Positions 1 to 9,168 of a DNA stretch of 64,000 bases are shown here, piece by piece (the first letter of the stretch is position 1; each line of letters starts with the position of its first letter). The stretch is from positions 376,257 to 440,256 of the forward strand of contig NZ_DLFW01000047.1 of NCBI RefSeq assembly GCF_002482385.1, given 5' to 3'. The notes under the pieces were generated by a model that did not search any database, had not been told where the DNA came from, and worked only from the letters and a program-made list of their open reading frames with translations. A program made the translations under genes and the position numbers. The stretch comes from Dysgonomonas sp. UBA7710 (lineage in GTDB: Bacteria; Bacteroidota; Bacteroidia; Bacteroidales; Dysgonomonadaceae).

Positions 1-1647
1 AAAAGCGGAAATCGCATTTCCCCGGCGCAGGGATTGTTCATAATTAGACTCCCAATCACCTTGCAGATCTACACTGCATTGTATAATTATACTATCCACT
101 GAATATTCAGGCTTGGCTGCATAAGTATTATACGCTTCCACTAATTTATCGAAAACACCCTGATTTATACTCTCATCAAACTGATATGATTTGCGTGTCT
201 TATAATCCGGCTGTACACTTCCTTTATCAAATAGAAATTTATGTAATTTCCTACGGTCTGTAGCGAGATCTCCATCCGCCAATTGTGATAATGAAGCTAT
301 AAAATAAGTCAAAGTATCAGAAGTAGGAAATACAAACACAGAGCGATCTATAGCCTCTGCTTTTGATTCCAGAACTATCTTCAAATTCTTCATACCCGGC
401 CTTACCACCCACGGCTGTCGATAATGGTAAATAACATCATTCTCTGCTGTAATCGTCGTATCTATTTTCAATCCTCCCAGACCGGAACGGTAAGGGAATT
501 CAACAGTTTCTTTAAAAATATCATCTTTACGGTTTATATTAAGTTCATTCAACACAATCTCATCTATCAGATAGTGATGCTTTGCTATCCTGGCTGAATC
601 TTCCGGGGTAAAAGCTTGCGCCTTCATGTCATTTAAGGTTAGCTTTTTTGCGTGTATCTCCCGATATTTGCGGGGTACATGGCTTCTCTTTAATATGCTA
701 TCTTTTTGTGCATGCAGATTAAGATCAATCGTAACACTATCGAGCCAATGCAAAGAGAATACATCTTTCAGAAAATTTACATAGTCTTTCTTATATTTCT
801 GATCGTATTTCTCATGTATACCATCCGAAATTTTTCCGTTCTCTTTATTCTTTATTACCTGATTCTCCGCTTTGCGCCAATATTTGCTATACATATGTTT
901 CTTGTGCCGCATGGCTAGAGCCTCCATACTCAGGAATTCCATTTCGTTCATCTTTTTCCAATCCTCATAGTTCCTTACCAGCTCATATTGATTCCGATAA
1001 TCTTCATAGTTGCGCCGCTGCACTTTATGAATTTCTTTGTATAAACTTTTCCAATTTACGAACAAAGAATCGTAGGCTGAAGGATCGACGATAGTAGAAA
1101 GAAAGTCTTCATAAGCCTCATAATCTCCTGTTTGCTTATCTTTGAAGCCTTCTCCTGCAAGAATGACCGTATCCAACCGGCAAATGGAATCCCCGTCTAT
1201 CAGCTTGGGTACAAGTACCAGCCGCCAATTAGGATCTAAAACATCAACGGGTGCAATGATATTGAAGTCAAGATTAACCTTCCCATCGCGCTCAGGTGCA
1301 AAATATGATTTAACCTTTATAACTACTTCCGATAATTTATAAACTTTACTGGTATCTAATTTGGTTGCTTTACTGGCGAAGACTTCATTCTCTTCCAGAG
1401 ATTGGTCTTCGGGATTTGTAAATGATACTTCTTCCGATATTGTCCGGGGTCCGCCCTGCCCTTGTAGTCCTCCGCTATTTACAAAATCTATTTCAGGCTT
1501 TGTCGTTTGCATGAAAAGCCGTTCTATTTCTATTTTGCCTCTCATCTTATTCGAAGAACAGGAAACAAACATAACAAACATAGCTACCAACGAGAGCAAC
1601 AATAATAAAACAGATGACGATATATTTGATTTAGTACTTTTTTTCAT
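1..1647 (-). CDS. Partial surface lipoprotein with possible OmpA-like C-terminus (runs off left edge)
   Basis: An open frame of 549 codons begins at ATG 1647 and is still open at base 1, so the C-terminus is missing. The start has a hydrophobic signal segment ending in a lipobox-like VSC (Cys about residue 30). Residues about 85-150 look like a beta-rich domain of the DUF3868 kind found in Bacteroidales fimbrial loci. The middle (about 190-340) is unusually rich in K, E, R, Y and W and probably helical. The last about 30 residues before the edge (IIVQCSVDLQG, then NYEQSLRRGNAIS) resemble the start of an OmpA-like peptidoglycan-binding domain, where the usual motif ends in N..LS..RA..V. It lies 27 bp downstream of the preceding gene and probably ends the same operon. 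The coding frame is sure; the OmpA and DUF3868 readings are inference from short motifs. Confidence 0.7.
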   Translation of the reverse strand, partial: MKKSTKSNISSSVLLLLLSLVAMFVMFVSCSSNKMRGKIEIERLFMQTTKPEIDFVNSGGLQGQGGPRTISEEVSFTNPEDQSLEENEVFASKATKLDTSKVYKLSEVVIKVKSYFAPERDGKVNLDFNIIAPVDVLDPNWRLVLVPKLIDGDSICRLDTVILAGEGFKDKQTGDYEAYEDFLSTIVDPSAYDSLFVNWKSLYKEIHKVQRRNYEDYRNQYELVRNYEDWKKMNEMEFLSMEALAMRHKKHMYSKYWRKAENQVIKNKENGKISDGIHEKYDQKYKKDYVNFLKDVFSLHWLDSVTIDLNLHAQKDSILKRSHVPRKYREIHAKKLTLNDMKAQAFTPEDSARIAKHHYLIDEIVLNELNINRKDDIFKETVEFPYRSGLGGLKIDTTITAENDVIYHYRQPWVVRPGMKNLKIVLESKAEAIDRSVFVFPTSDTLTYFIASLSQLADGDLATDRRKLHKFLFDKGSVQPDYKTRKSYQFDESINQGVFDKLVEAYNTYAAKPEYSVDSIIIQCSVDLQGDWESNYEQSLRRGNAISAF

Positions 1648-1674
1648 ATTAATAATTTTGTCCTTGATATATTT

Positions 1675-2427
1675 TTACTTTGGAGATATACTCAACCTCA
1701 GCCTAGGTATTTTAATCCGTATTTGTTCGCTTCTGGAAGTTCCCGGATAGCCCAGTACCACTTCTGTTACTTTAGGAACAGCGTCTTTGTACGTGTAATC
1801 GGGATCACATAAATATTGTTCTTCGACCACCCAGTCGTATCTTATATTTCGGGGGTTGGTTGTATGTTCGGTGATATTTTTTCTGTAAAGGGTGTACTTT
1901 CCCTGCATTTCACCGGCTTCATTCACTTTTCCCAATGCTTCATATTTCAGGTTTCCGAGTTCGAAATTGAATGTCCCGGCCAGTGTATCATTCTTTACAG
2001 TTAACTTTAAATTATTAACGATATAAGATTCTACCGGAATCAATGACACTTTTCTACCTTTTCCTTTTATAAACTCACTTTTTCTCTGCCATTTATATTT
2101 TTCACAGTTAATGGTTACAACACCATTCAACCTATTATTTGCAAATATTGCCGTTATGACCTCGCGTCCCGACCAGTTACCCCTGTCATCCTTGGGAAGA
2201 GACCACTGCCGCTTGTATTTGCCGTGAAGTATCTTTTTCCCCTCCGGGTCTTTATAGTACTCGTAAGTGATAACACATCCGGTGATTCTATCCTTAAATT
2301 CTTCTGTTAGAATTTTTCTGCCAGACTCCGGTTTTTCTTTATCCCGGCTTTTACCTCCATCCGCCTGTAATGAGATGGCCACAAGCAGTCCACTCATTAA
2401 TACTAAAATAATTCTGTTCTTTATCAT
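1675..2427 (-). CDS. Secreted hypothetical protein with MORN-like repeats
   Basis: The 250-residue product has an N-terminal signal peptide (hydrophobic stretch to about residue 22, then QADGG). The body is beta-rich, with several short segments of the type G-K-Y or L-N-G-x-V recurring every 40-60 residues (LHGKYKRQ, RLNGVVTI, MQGKYTLY), loosely like MORN repeats. I do not recognise a family. It ends in a basic tail (RIKIPRLRLSISPK). It lies 27 bp upstream of the edge-crossing lipoprotein and 261 bp after the bactofilin, in the same direction. An exported structural or scaffold role in the fimbrial cluster is possible but unproven. Confidence 0.65.
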   Translation of the reverse strand: MIKNRIILVLMSGLLVAISLQADGGKSRDKEKPESGRKILTEEFKDRITGCVITYEYYKDPEGKKILHGKYKRQWSLPKDDRGNWSGREVITAIFANNRLNGVVTINCEKYKWQRKSEFIKGKGRKVSLIPVESYIVNNLKLTVKNDTLAGTFNFELGNLKYEALGKVNEAGEMQGKYTLYRKNITEHTTNPRNIRYDWVVEEQYLCDPDYTYKDAVPKVTEVVLGYPGTSRSEQIRIKIPRLRLSISPK

Positions 2428-2562
2428 CCTGTTCTATCTTTAATTTCTGCTTAACTGAATCTTTATTGAATGGAAAATGCAGCAATTTGTAAACTACACA
2501 ATACTAAATAGTTAATCCGATTAAAACAAATCTCAGAAACTCCATTTGTCATTACTCTGTTT

Positions 2563-2611
2563 ACCCTTCTGCTAACCTTCCCAAGAGGGGGGGGAAGGTT
2601 AGTTACAGGGT
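2563..2611 (-). other. Long hairpin with G8 tract between bactofilin and next gene
   Basis: An 11-bp perfect stem (2572-2582 with 2592-2602) is extended by an outer 5-bp stem (2563-2567 with 2607-2611) across 4-nt internal loops. A run of eight G (2587-2594) spans the loop and right arm. No T tract follows on either strand, so it is not a classical terminator; RNA processing or attenuation within the minus-strand cluster is more likely. The rest of 2428-2688 shows nothing else recognisable. Confidence 0.4.
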
Positions 2612-2688
2612 TGATTACATTGGCTTCCCAGCTCATATAATCACAACAGACTTTACAAAACTACATTGCGGTATCCATTCTATTTTTA

Positions 2689-3111
2689 TTACTCGTTATC
2701 GACCATTGGTAATATACCTGTCTTGACATCTTTGAGAATCTCATCTTCTTCCATTCTGCAATTACCAAAAAAACTAGCTCCTGCTTCGATCTCTATGTTA
2801 CGGGCTGTTATCTGCCCTTCATAATAGCATGAGGCACGCAAGACAACAACGTCAGAGACTATCACATCACCCAGAATCTTCCCAATGACTTCAACTGATT
2901 TTCCTACTATTTTCCCTTTGACACAGCCTTCAATGCCTATAACTACTTTACCACCGCTATAGATATCTCCGTGCACATTGCCATCTATTCTAAAGTCATC
3001 TTCTATTTTGATTTCACCCTTCAGTTCTGCAGAACCGGAAAGAATACTAAGTGACCGTGAATCAGGACTCTGACCATTAGAGCCCTTATTTATTCTGTAT
3101 TTATTAAACAT
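2689..3111 (-). CDS. Bactofilin (polymer-forming cytoskeletal protein)
   Basis: The 140-residue product is a bactofilin, a right-handed beta-helix protein that self-assembles into filaments and scaffolds envelope machinery on the inner face of the membrane. After a polar N-terminal tail (about residues 1-25) come repeated six-residue rungs of alternating hydrophobics and glycines: LKGEIKIEDDFRIDGNVHG, then VKGKIVGKSVEVIGK and ILGDVIVSDVVV. The tail is short and acidic, as usual. No signal peptide is present, which fits a cytoplasmic protein. Length matches the family (about 120-180 residues). It starts 11 bp after the outer-membrane barrel gene, so it is probably co-transcribed with surface genes, which is an unusual setting. 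Confidence 0.9.
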   Translation of the reverse strand: MFNKYRINKGSNGQSPDSRSLSILSGSAELKGEIKIEDDFRIDGNVHGDIYSGGKVVIGIEGCVKGKIVGKSVEVIGKILGDVIVSDVVVLRASCYYEGQITARNIEIEAGASFFGNCRMEEDEILKDVKTGILPMVDNE

Positions 3112-3122
3112 CTCAATATATA

Positions 3123-3728
3123 TTAAAAAAGATAACGTAATGAGGCTGAATACCCTTTGTTACAGACATACACTGTTTGGTCGCCAAGCATTAAATTACG
3201 ACCGGCAAATCCGTGTTCATACTTGATATCCAAAACAATATACCGGGTCAGATAAACTCCGGCACCTATGACAATTCCATAATCGAGCCGGTGTCCCGCT
3301 TTTTCGTATTTCAGACTATTCTCGGAGTCGCTGTCCTTTATGTTACCTGAGATAGCATAAGAAGTATATATCCCCCCTTGTACAAAAGGTTTTATTTGTG
3401 CCGGGAACGGGCTCCATTCGGCTATCAGAGGCAACTTCAGATTATCCTCCATAAAATGGTAGGTAATTCCGGTATTGTTTCCCATATCGTTTTCCAGACT
3501 GAATTCCTGATTGAAATAAAGTATCGCAGCACGAAAACTCAGGCCAGGCAAACCGATAGTATGTTGGTAAGAAAAGCCACCTTCAAAGCCGGCTTTACGG
3601 CTTATATCAACTCCGGTATATCTTACAGTAGATGTATTGAGCCGAATCCCGGCTTGCACCCCGATATTTTGGGAACTGGCTGTATATGTACCTGCAAGAA
3701 GCAATATAGAGATAAAGAGTGTCTTCAT
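3123..3728 (-). CDS. Outer-membrane beta-barrel protein (PorT-like porin family)
   Basis: The 201-residue protein has a cleavable signal peptide (about 1-19, ending TASSQ) and an about 180-residue body of amphipathic strands with glycine and aromatic girdles. It ends in an aromatic residue (SASLRYLF), as outer-membrane barrels do. The size suggests an 8-stranded barrel of the small Bacteroidota outer-membrane-protein family. Its ATG overlaps the TGA of the upstream small membrane protein by 4 bp, so translation is probably coupled. Its exact role within the surface cluster is unknown. Confidence 0.8.
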   Translation of the reverse strand: MKTLFISILLLAGTYTASSQNIGVQAGIRLNTSTVRYTGVDISRKAGFEGGFSYQHTIGLPGLSFRAAILYFNQEFSLENDMGNNTGITYHFMEDNLKLPLIAEWSPFPAQIKPFVQGGIYTSYAISGNIKDSDSENSLKYEKAGHRLDYGIVIGAGVYLTRYIVLDIKYEHGFAGRNLMLGDQTVYVCNKGYSASLRYLF

Positions 3729-3910
3729 AGCAACATAAAAGTTATCATACTAAATAAAAACACCACAATAGTACCACACCCTCCAATCAGGACTGCTCTT
3801 ATATCTATTACCGGATTATTACAATGTTTCTTGAGCACGGGCAACGCTCTTTTTCTATCTCTTCGCACAATATGTATATAATCAGATAAATTTTCAGAAA
3901 TCATTACCAT
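3725..3910 (-). CDS. Small single-pass membrane protein, coupled to the downstream barrel
   Basis: A 61-residue product with a basic, soluble N-terminal half (RRDRKRALPVLKKH) and one C-terminal membrane helix (about residues 40-61) ending directly at the stop. The ATGA overlap with the next gene (3725-3728) is a hallmark of translational coupling and supports it being real. No family is recognised. The topology resembles a tail-anchored or N-in accessory protein. Confidence 0.55.
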   Translation of the reverse strand: MVMISENLSDYIHIVRRDRKRALPVLKKHCNNPVIDIRAVLIGGCGTIVVFLFSMITFMLL

Positions 3911-3976
3911 TTTATTTATTATTGATAAATTATAATTTACGATACCGGATTTGATACCGGTCTCTATATGTTTTTA

Positions 3977-4381
3977 TTAGCATAGCAACATCTCTAAACT
4001 CAAATGTTGGAACATATGAGGAATATCATCCTCTGAGACGGGATGAATATTTTTTCTAAACCTCGGAATCAAGCTGTCTTTCCAAAAAGCGAATCCCTTA
4101 CAGATCGTACGGCTGGCTATCAGCATTTCATTCTCTGAACTGTCAAGAACCGTGAAATGCGGATTGAACAAGCAAGGCTCCCCGTCCTTCACGATGACAA
4201 TCAGAATACTGCTTCCTTCTTCCCGAACGTCTTTTATCTTGAGAATCATATCTACGTTACAGACCGAGAACAAATTGAAGGCTGAACGCTCAAAGGCAAG
4301 CCAGTACCCATCGATCCGGTATAGGCGGATATGCTTGTCGTTAGACTTTTCCTTTTCCAATATTTGCTGAATGTTGCTCAT
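3977..4381 (-). CDS. Hypothetical cytoplasmic protein
   Basis: A 134-residue soluble product with no signal peptide or membrane helix. The middle contains alternating hydrophobic segments (MILKIKDV, ILIVIVKD), then CLFNPHFTVLD, suggesting an alpha/beta fold. Nothing recognisable as a catalytic or DNA-binding motif was found. It lies 12 bp after the giant T9SS protein gene and 66 bp before the small membrane protein gene, in the same direction, so it is likely a member of the surface-structure operon. Confidence 0.6.
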   Translation of the reverse strand: MSNIQQILEKEKSNDKHIRLYRIDGYWLAFERSAFNLFSVCNVDMILKIKDVREEGSSILIVIVKDGEPCLFNPHFTVLDSSENEMLIASRTICKGFAFWKDSLIPRFRKNIHPVSEDDIPHMFQHLSLEMLLC

Positions 4382-4393
4382 ATTTTTCTATTT

Positions 4394-7300
4394 TTAAGGT
4401 GCTATAATTTTGCCAACTTTTATTCCTCCCTCCTTAGTATGCACTTTCACAATATAGATTCCCTGATTTAGAGGGATGAATTTTACATAAAGGCTGGTAT
4501 TTATTTTCACATCAGAAAATATACGGCGCCCAAGTACATCATATATCCGGATTTGCTCTATATTCCGGTTTGCATTAACTACCAATTGTTTATTATTGTA
4601 TATGATACTGATGTCAGATCCCGGCTCCGACTCTAACAGATCTGGCGATATTAATTGCAAAGCAAACCTACCGGCATCGATATATTCATTTTTAGAATCT
4701 ACCGGACGTTGAGTAAAATCATATGTATTATTCAAAACCAGATTTTGCTTAACTCCTAAATATTTATCAACGAGTATCGGGTATAAATCACTGGCAGATA
4801 AAAATCTATCCACATTCTCGAATTTAAGCGAAAGTGTATTTTTAGTATCAGAGCATTTTACTCCTATTCCTATTTCACCAACTCCTTTTTCATATGCCTG
4901 AATTAGATTATAACTTTTGTTATCAGCAGTAAGAAAGAATGTTTCGGGTATGGCATACCCTTGCGAACTAATCATTTTCTTAACATTGGATATATTCGAT
5001 TCTGCTTTAGGCCCGGAAGGGACAAGAACAGAACGGTCACCTTCCGCCCCATTACCAGCAGTAGACTTCAGATATAAGTTTCCCGCACTTAAAACTGAAG
5101 AAGGGCTGCTGGCTGTAATTGGGCTTGTCAGAGCATAATTACCTTCGAGAGGGAAAAGCAGATTTACTTCCTCATCCATAAGGGTAATTATAAACGATTG
5201 GTATGCAGGGATATAGTTGGCCGTTGAAAATGGGTAGTGCTTCCATGTACCATCCAGGCTGTTAAACAACTGATATCCTGCCGTTTCATTTATTTTTTTC
5301 CTGGCAGCATCCGAATTGTTTATATCTAAAAAATGACCGGAGTTTATTTGTGCCAGAAACGGATTACCAATCATGGCCTTCAATGATGTACTGCTATTTC
5401 TTTTTACCTTTTGTTCATAACCAGGGACTTTAGTAGGAGAGTCTGGAACAGTAATATTGGGTACAGTTCCATTTTCTTCATAAATAAATCTATAAGCTTC
5501 GCTACCACGCTTCATTCGCCCGAGAGGGGAATACAACAGTTGTAATGTCTGCGTATTGAAGTAGAAAAACTTACTTTCTTTTGTAAACCTGTCGTAGCTG
5601 TGTCCCGGATAATAAGGAAGTTTTGCAGCATTTTCAAAATACGGAATTTCTATTATTCCCTTTAGACCTTCAAGATTACGATGGTCTGCATAGCCGATAG
5701 AGTTCTGATATAAAGCAACTTTTACTGCAATAGCATTATTTGTTTCATTTAACGGCACATCATTAGCAGAGAATTTTTTACTGAAATCACCAACTTCAAT
5801 CTCCCGTCCTTTTGTTCCGGTTTGAGGATCGGACAAAGCAAACCCGGCCTGCCATGTCAGAGGATATCCCGCAAAAGCAAAATCTCCTGTAGCCATTCCT
5901 TTCAGTGGGGCCGATAGTGCATACCACTTATCCCGCAGCATCGCTGTACCCGAAATACTGGCATTACCAACGGGCTGATTTCCATAATTTACCCCGGCCA
6001 TATTCTCATAATAACCCCAGTTATACTGGATATACGCTTTCTCATAAGTCAGTCTGTGCTGATATGCCAGTTCTGCTCCATATTCGAATGTTATGTTGCA
6101 GCATATAGGCATGCCATACACATCAACCGGCGTACTATTGGTATCCAGCGATGGATAGACAGTTAAACCTCCCGGAATATATACATTGGAACAAGAAACA
6201 GGTACCATATTCAGCGCTGTTCCCGATACATCTACCCAGTTGGACGGATCGTTCCAATTATTGTTGGCAGCACTTTTTTTCCAATATAGTATCTGACCAC
6301 CTGCTACTATACTGATAGAAAAAATATTACTGTAGTAAGTTCCTCCATACTGATTGTCTGTAGTTGTCCGGCGATAATAAACCGTGGATGCGGTCAATAC
6401 AGCCGGAGTATAGTTAAGTGCATTATTCGTGCCGGGAGCATCGGTCCAGATTACATTGTCCGTACTTAGCTGCCATCTGTAACTAAAATCACCACTACCG
6501 CCCGAGGAAGCTTCGCCTTTTATTTCGGTTGGAATTTGCCCACTACATACATACGGATTACCAGCCAAAGTACCTGCTGTTACAGGATCAGCAATTATAT
6601 AGGGTCCAAAGCCGCCGTATATAAGCGGAGGATCAGTTACATCCTGACTATGTGCATATACCACACCCGATTCTACATACCAGTGAATATAATAACCGGT
6701 CCTTTTATTTATATTTGCTCCGTTAAAAGAGACTGTCGTTTTCTTATCCGTATTAATACCATCAGGGACATTCAGATTTGTCCAGTCATTGACGGAAGTG
6801 GTAATTGCATTATAATTCTTTTCTGTTGTTATTAAATATTTGGCTTTTACATCAAGCGGGTCATAGTTAACTCCTGTACCTGTATGATTTATATTCAAGG
6901 CTAACTCAACATCTTTATTTGACGCCGACGTCAGGAATATAGACTTATTGGGTGAAGCGGTTACTTTAATATGTTCATTTATACCCGTATCATTACTTAC
7001 AACTCTTTGCATGCCTATCCTGCGGATATAGCCGGGTAAGGCGACACCTTTCCAGTTCCCGTTAATAAGAAGGACATCAGAATACACACCTATCTGCTTA
7101 CCTGTTACTATAGGTAAAACTATATAATAAACATCACCTTTATTTAAGGTAGTAGGCGCAGAAACTTCAGTAATTCCGTCGGCTGCAAGGAATTTAATCC
7201 CTGTAAAATTACTCGCCGTTCCTGCCTGAAGTTTGAAAGTAAGATTGCTCATAGACTCATCGTCTTTGTATTCCATCTTTATCCTATGAGCATTGTTCCA

Positions 7301-8677
7301 TGCTTGTTGGGCCGTATAGCCAACCTCAAGAGGTGTTGACGCATAATCAGTAAAGGCAATATCTGTTTTTAAAAGTGGTAGTTCTATATCCCTTGTACTA
7401 CCCTGGTTTCCTGTTACAGTGGTCACTACCGGCATATAAGGACGCCCGTTACTATTACTGGATGCATCGGTAAAGAATGTTGTAAGCTGTTCAAAATGTG
7501 CATTGAAAACAAATTTACCGTCCGCACCGGTTCTTCCAACCCTTACCTTTTTCAAATCATAGTCAATCCCCAACTGGGTAAATATATTTGCCAGACCTGT
7601 GGTTTGCGTCAGATCGAGATAAATATTCGCATCGGGCTGATAATCTTCAGTATGCACTGTGATTTTTGTTTTGTTCGGATCGTTTATATAAGTTATATTT
7701 TTTGCTCCTGCCAGTGCCAGATCAGGAACTACCGTATTTGTTTCCCCTGCTCCATAACCTTCTATGGTTGCAGGTGGCAATGATATTATTGCGCTATTAT
7801 CCGCATAACATCCAATAACTCCGCTTCCGGTCGGACACCCGCTTCCGATACCTGCCGCATGACGTTTCGAGCTGGCTGTTACATCACCTCCATATATCAG
7901 GATTATCCCGTTATAATATGTGTACCATCCACCACCAATACCGGCAGCATGTCCTCCATTAGCTATTACCGTTCCACTGGAAATAATAATATTCCCTCCG
8001 GCTGTATTTTTATACGACCCACCATTACTTCCTGCATTACAGGTGATTGAAGAAGAAGTGCCTTGTCCGTTTCCCTGAGTAAAATTGGGCGCGCCAATGG
8101 CAGCTCCACCTCCTCCGCTACCGCTTGCTCCATATGTACATTCAGCAGTTAACTTCCCGGAAGAATTAACATCAGGGTTATCAGCACTGATATGTATCTG
8201 CGCCCCCTGATTTACCTGAATGGCACAATAGTGATTTTGTGTATATGTAAGGGTATTGGTTCCTTTCAGTATAAAATTGACTTTAGTAACAGGATTGAGA
8301 TTGGATCGATTATTCTCACCCAGAACAGAGATACACGAGACATCTGTACTGGTTCCTCTGGCTGTCCCTGAAGTTGCTCCTGTCTTTGATGATGTAATAG
8401 ACATATTGTCCAATGTGACAGTACCATGGTAACCGGATTGAATTGTTATAGTATTAGCTGTAGTTGTCCCGGTAATAATATAATTACTGGAAGAATTACC
8501 CGGTATAGTCAGACTTCCTGAACTTATATTATGTGAAACCACAGTCTGCGCCTGCATGGCTGTCGTTATAAATCCTAACCACAGAATTGAAATTACCTGT
8601 ACCAAACGTTTTCTTATGCCTTTCTGAAGAAAAGAACCGTTAGAAAATATTTTATGTAAAACAGTAAAATGTTGCAT
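4394..8677 (-). CDS. Giant T9SS-exported surface protein (1427 residues)
   Basis: The N-terminus carries a long signal peptide (about 1-44, ending MQAQ). Residues about 45-330 are rich in N, T, S and G with repeated rungs such as GGNIIISSGTVIANGGHAAG and GIGGG, typical of a right-handed beta-helix or carbohydrate-binding adhesin domain. Middle segments resemble Ig-like modules (around 720-800, with YRWQLSTD and VYYRRTTTD). The last about 75 residues are a type A T9SS sorting domain (IYDVLGRRIF, then LNQGIYIVKV, ending GKIIAP), recognised by the type IX translocon and removed on surface attachment. It follows the lipocalin-like gene by 42 bp. As the only obvious T9SS cargo among fimbrial genes, it may be an adhesin displayed with the pili. 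Function is inference; export route is strongly supported. Confidence 0.9.
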   Translation of the reverse strand: MQHFTVLHKIFSNGSFLQKGIRKRLVQVISILWLGFITTAMQAQTVVSHNISSGSLTIPGNSSSNYIITGTTTANTITIQSGYHGTVTLDNMSITSSKTGATSGTARGTSTDVSCISVLGENNRSNLNPVTKVNFILKGTNTLTYTQNHYCAIQVNQGAQIHISADNPDVNSSGKLTAECTYGASGSGGGGAAIGAPNFTQGNGQGTSSSITCNAGSNGGSYKNTAGGNIIISSGTVIANGGHAAGIGGGWYTYYNGIILIYGGDVTASSKRHAAGIGSGCPTGSGVIGCYADNSAIISLPPATIEGYGAGETNTVVPDLALAGAKNITYINDPNKTKITVHTEDYQPDANIYLDLTQTTGLANIFTQLGIDYDLKKVRVGRTGADGKFVFNAHFEQLTTFFTDASSNSNGRPYMPVVTTVTGNQGSTRDIELPLLKTDIAFTDYASTPLEVGYTAQQAWNNAHRIKMEYKDDESMSNLTFKLQAGTASNFTGIKFLAADGITEVSAPTTLNKGDVYYIVLPIVTGKQIGVYSDVLLINGNWKGVALPGYIRRIGMQRVVSNDTGINEHIKVTASPNKSIFLTSASNKDVELALNINHTGTGVNYDPLDVKAKYLITTEKNYNAITTSVNDWTNLNVPDGINTDKKTTVSFNGANINKRTGYYIHWYVESGVVYAHSQDVTDPPLIYGGFGPYIIADPVTAGTLAGNPYVCSGQIPTEIKGEASSGGSGDFSYRWQLSTDNVIWTDAPGTNNALNYTPAVLTASTVYYRRTTTDNQYGGTYYSNIFSISIVAGGQILYWKKSAANNNWNDPSNWVDVSGTALNMVPVSCSNVYIPGGLTVYPSLDTNSTPVDVYGMPICCNITFEYGAELAYQHRLTYEKAYIQYNWGYYENMAGVNYGNQPVGNASISGTAMLRDKWYALSAPLKGMATGDFAFAGYPLTWQAGFALSDPQTGTKGREIEVGDFSKKFSANDVPLNETNNAIAVKVALYQNSIGYADHRNLEGLKGIIEIPYFENAAKLPYYPGHSYDRFTKESKFFYFNTQTLQLLYSPLGRMKRGSEAYRFIYEENGTVPNITVPDSPTKVPGYEQKVKRNSSTSLKAMIGNPFLAQINSGHFLDINNSDAARKKINETAGYQLFNSLDGTWKHYPFSTANYIPAYQSFIITLMDEEVNLLFPLEGNYALTSPITASSPSSVLSAGNLYLKSTAGNGAEGDRSVLVPSGPKAESNISNVKKMISSQGYAIPETFFLTADNKSYNLIQAYEKGVGEIGIGVKCSDTKNTLSLKFENVDRFLSASDLYPILVDKYLGVKQNLVLNNTYDFTQRPVDSKNEYIDAGRFALQLISPDLLESEPGSDISIIYNNKQLVVNANRNIEQIRIYDVLGRRIFSDVKINTSLYVKFIPLNQGIYIVKVHTKEGGIKVGKIIAP

Positions 8678-8719
8678 ATTTCTTTACATTTATTACTTCA
8701 CTACTAGGATGAAAATATG

Positions 8720-9151
8720 TTACTTATTTTTTGTATAAATCAGTAAAATCTTAATTTCCTTTGATGTATTATAGGGATTAGAACTATTGAACTCCAGGTA
8801 TAACTTGCCGTCGAGTACAGCCCATTCAGCGATGAACGATTGTCCGGATGAAAGGTCAAATCCCAGAAAGTTTCCATCCACTTCGTATTTCACTTCCTGA
8901 TTTTTCGTCTCATCTTCTTTAAGACATATTATATTTTCTTTGATCTCTATTCCGGAGTAAAATTCACCGTAACTACTGGAGCTATCAATATATAGCGTAC
9001 GTCCTGCATCATCAACACAAACATTCTCCAGTACCCATTTCCCTTGCAGCGAATTCTTATTATTTTCTTTTGTCTGCGCAACAGAGAAGAGCGATATACT
9101 AAAGAAAATAATTAGTAAATGTGCCTTTGAACGTATATTTTTAGGTTCCAT
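8720..9151 (-). CDS. Secreted lipocalin-like protein
   Basis: A 143-residue product with an N-terminal signal peptide (about 1-25, ending SVAQ). The mature part opens with LQGKWVLENV, the GxW pattern that starts many lipocalin-like domains in Bacteroidota, followed by beta strands with alternating hydrophobics. Mature length (about 115) suits a small 8-stranded calycin barrel. It sits 17 bp after a fimbrillin-like lipoprotein gene. Ligand unknown; the lipocalin call rests on the GxW start and strand pattern only. Confidence 0.6.
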   Translation of the reverse strand: MEPKNIRSKAHLLIIFFSISLFSVAQTKENNKNSLQGKWVLENVCVDDAGRTLYIDSSSSYGEFYSGIEIKENIICLKEDETKNQEVKYEVDGNFLGFDLSSGQSFIAEWAVLDGKLYLEFNSSNPYNTSKEIKILLIYTKNK

Positions 9152-9168
9152 AAACTTGCTGTTTTAGT

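Noticed and set aside
706..1750. Plus-strand ORFs at 706-918, 1142-1342 and 1361-1750
   Set aside because: They are antisense to the edge-crossing lipoprotein gene, whose long open frame is much better supported.
3378..3881. 167-codon plus-strand ORF
   Set aside because: Antisense to the outer-membrane barrel and the coupled small membrane protein; no family resemblance.
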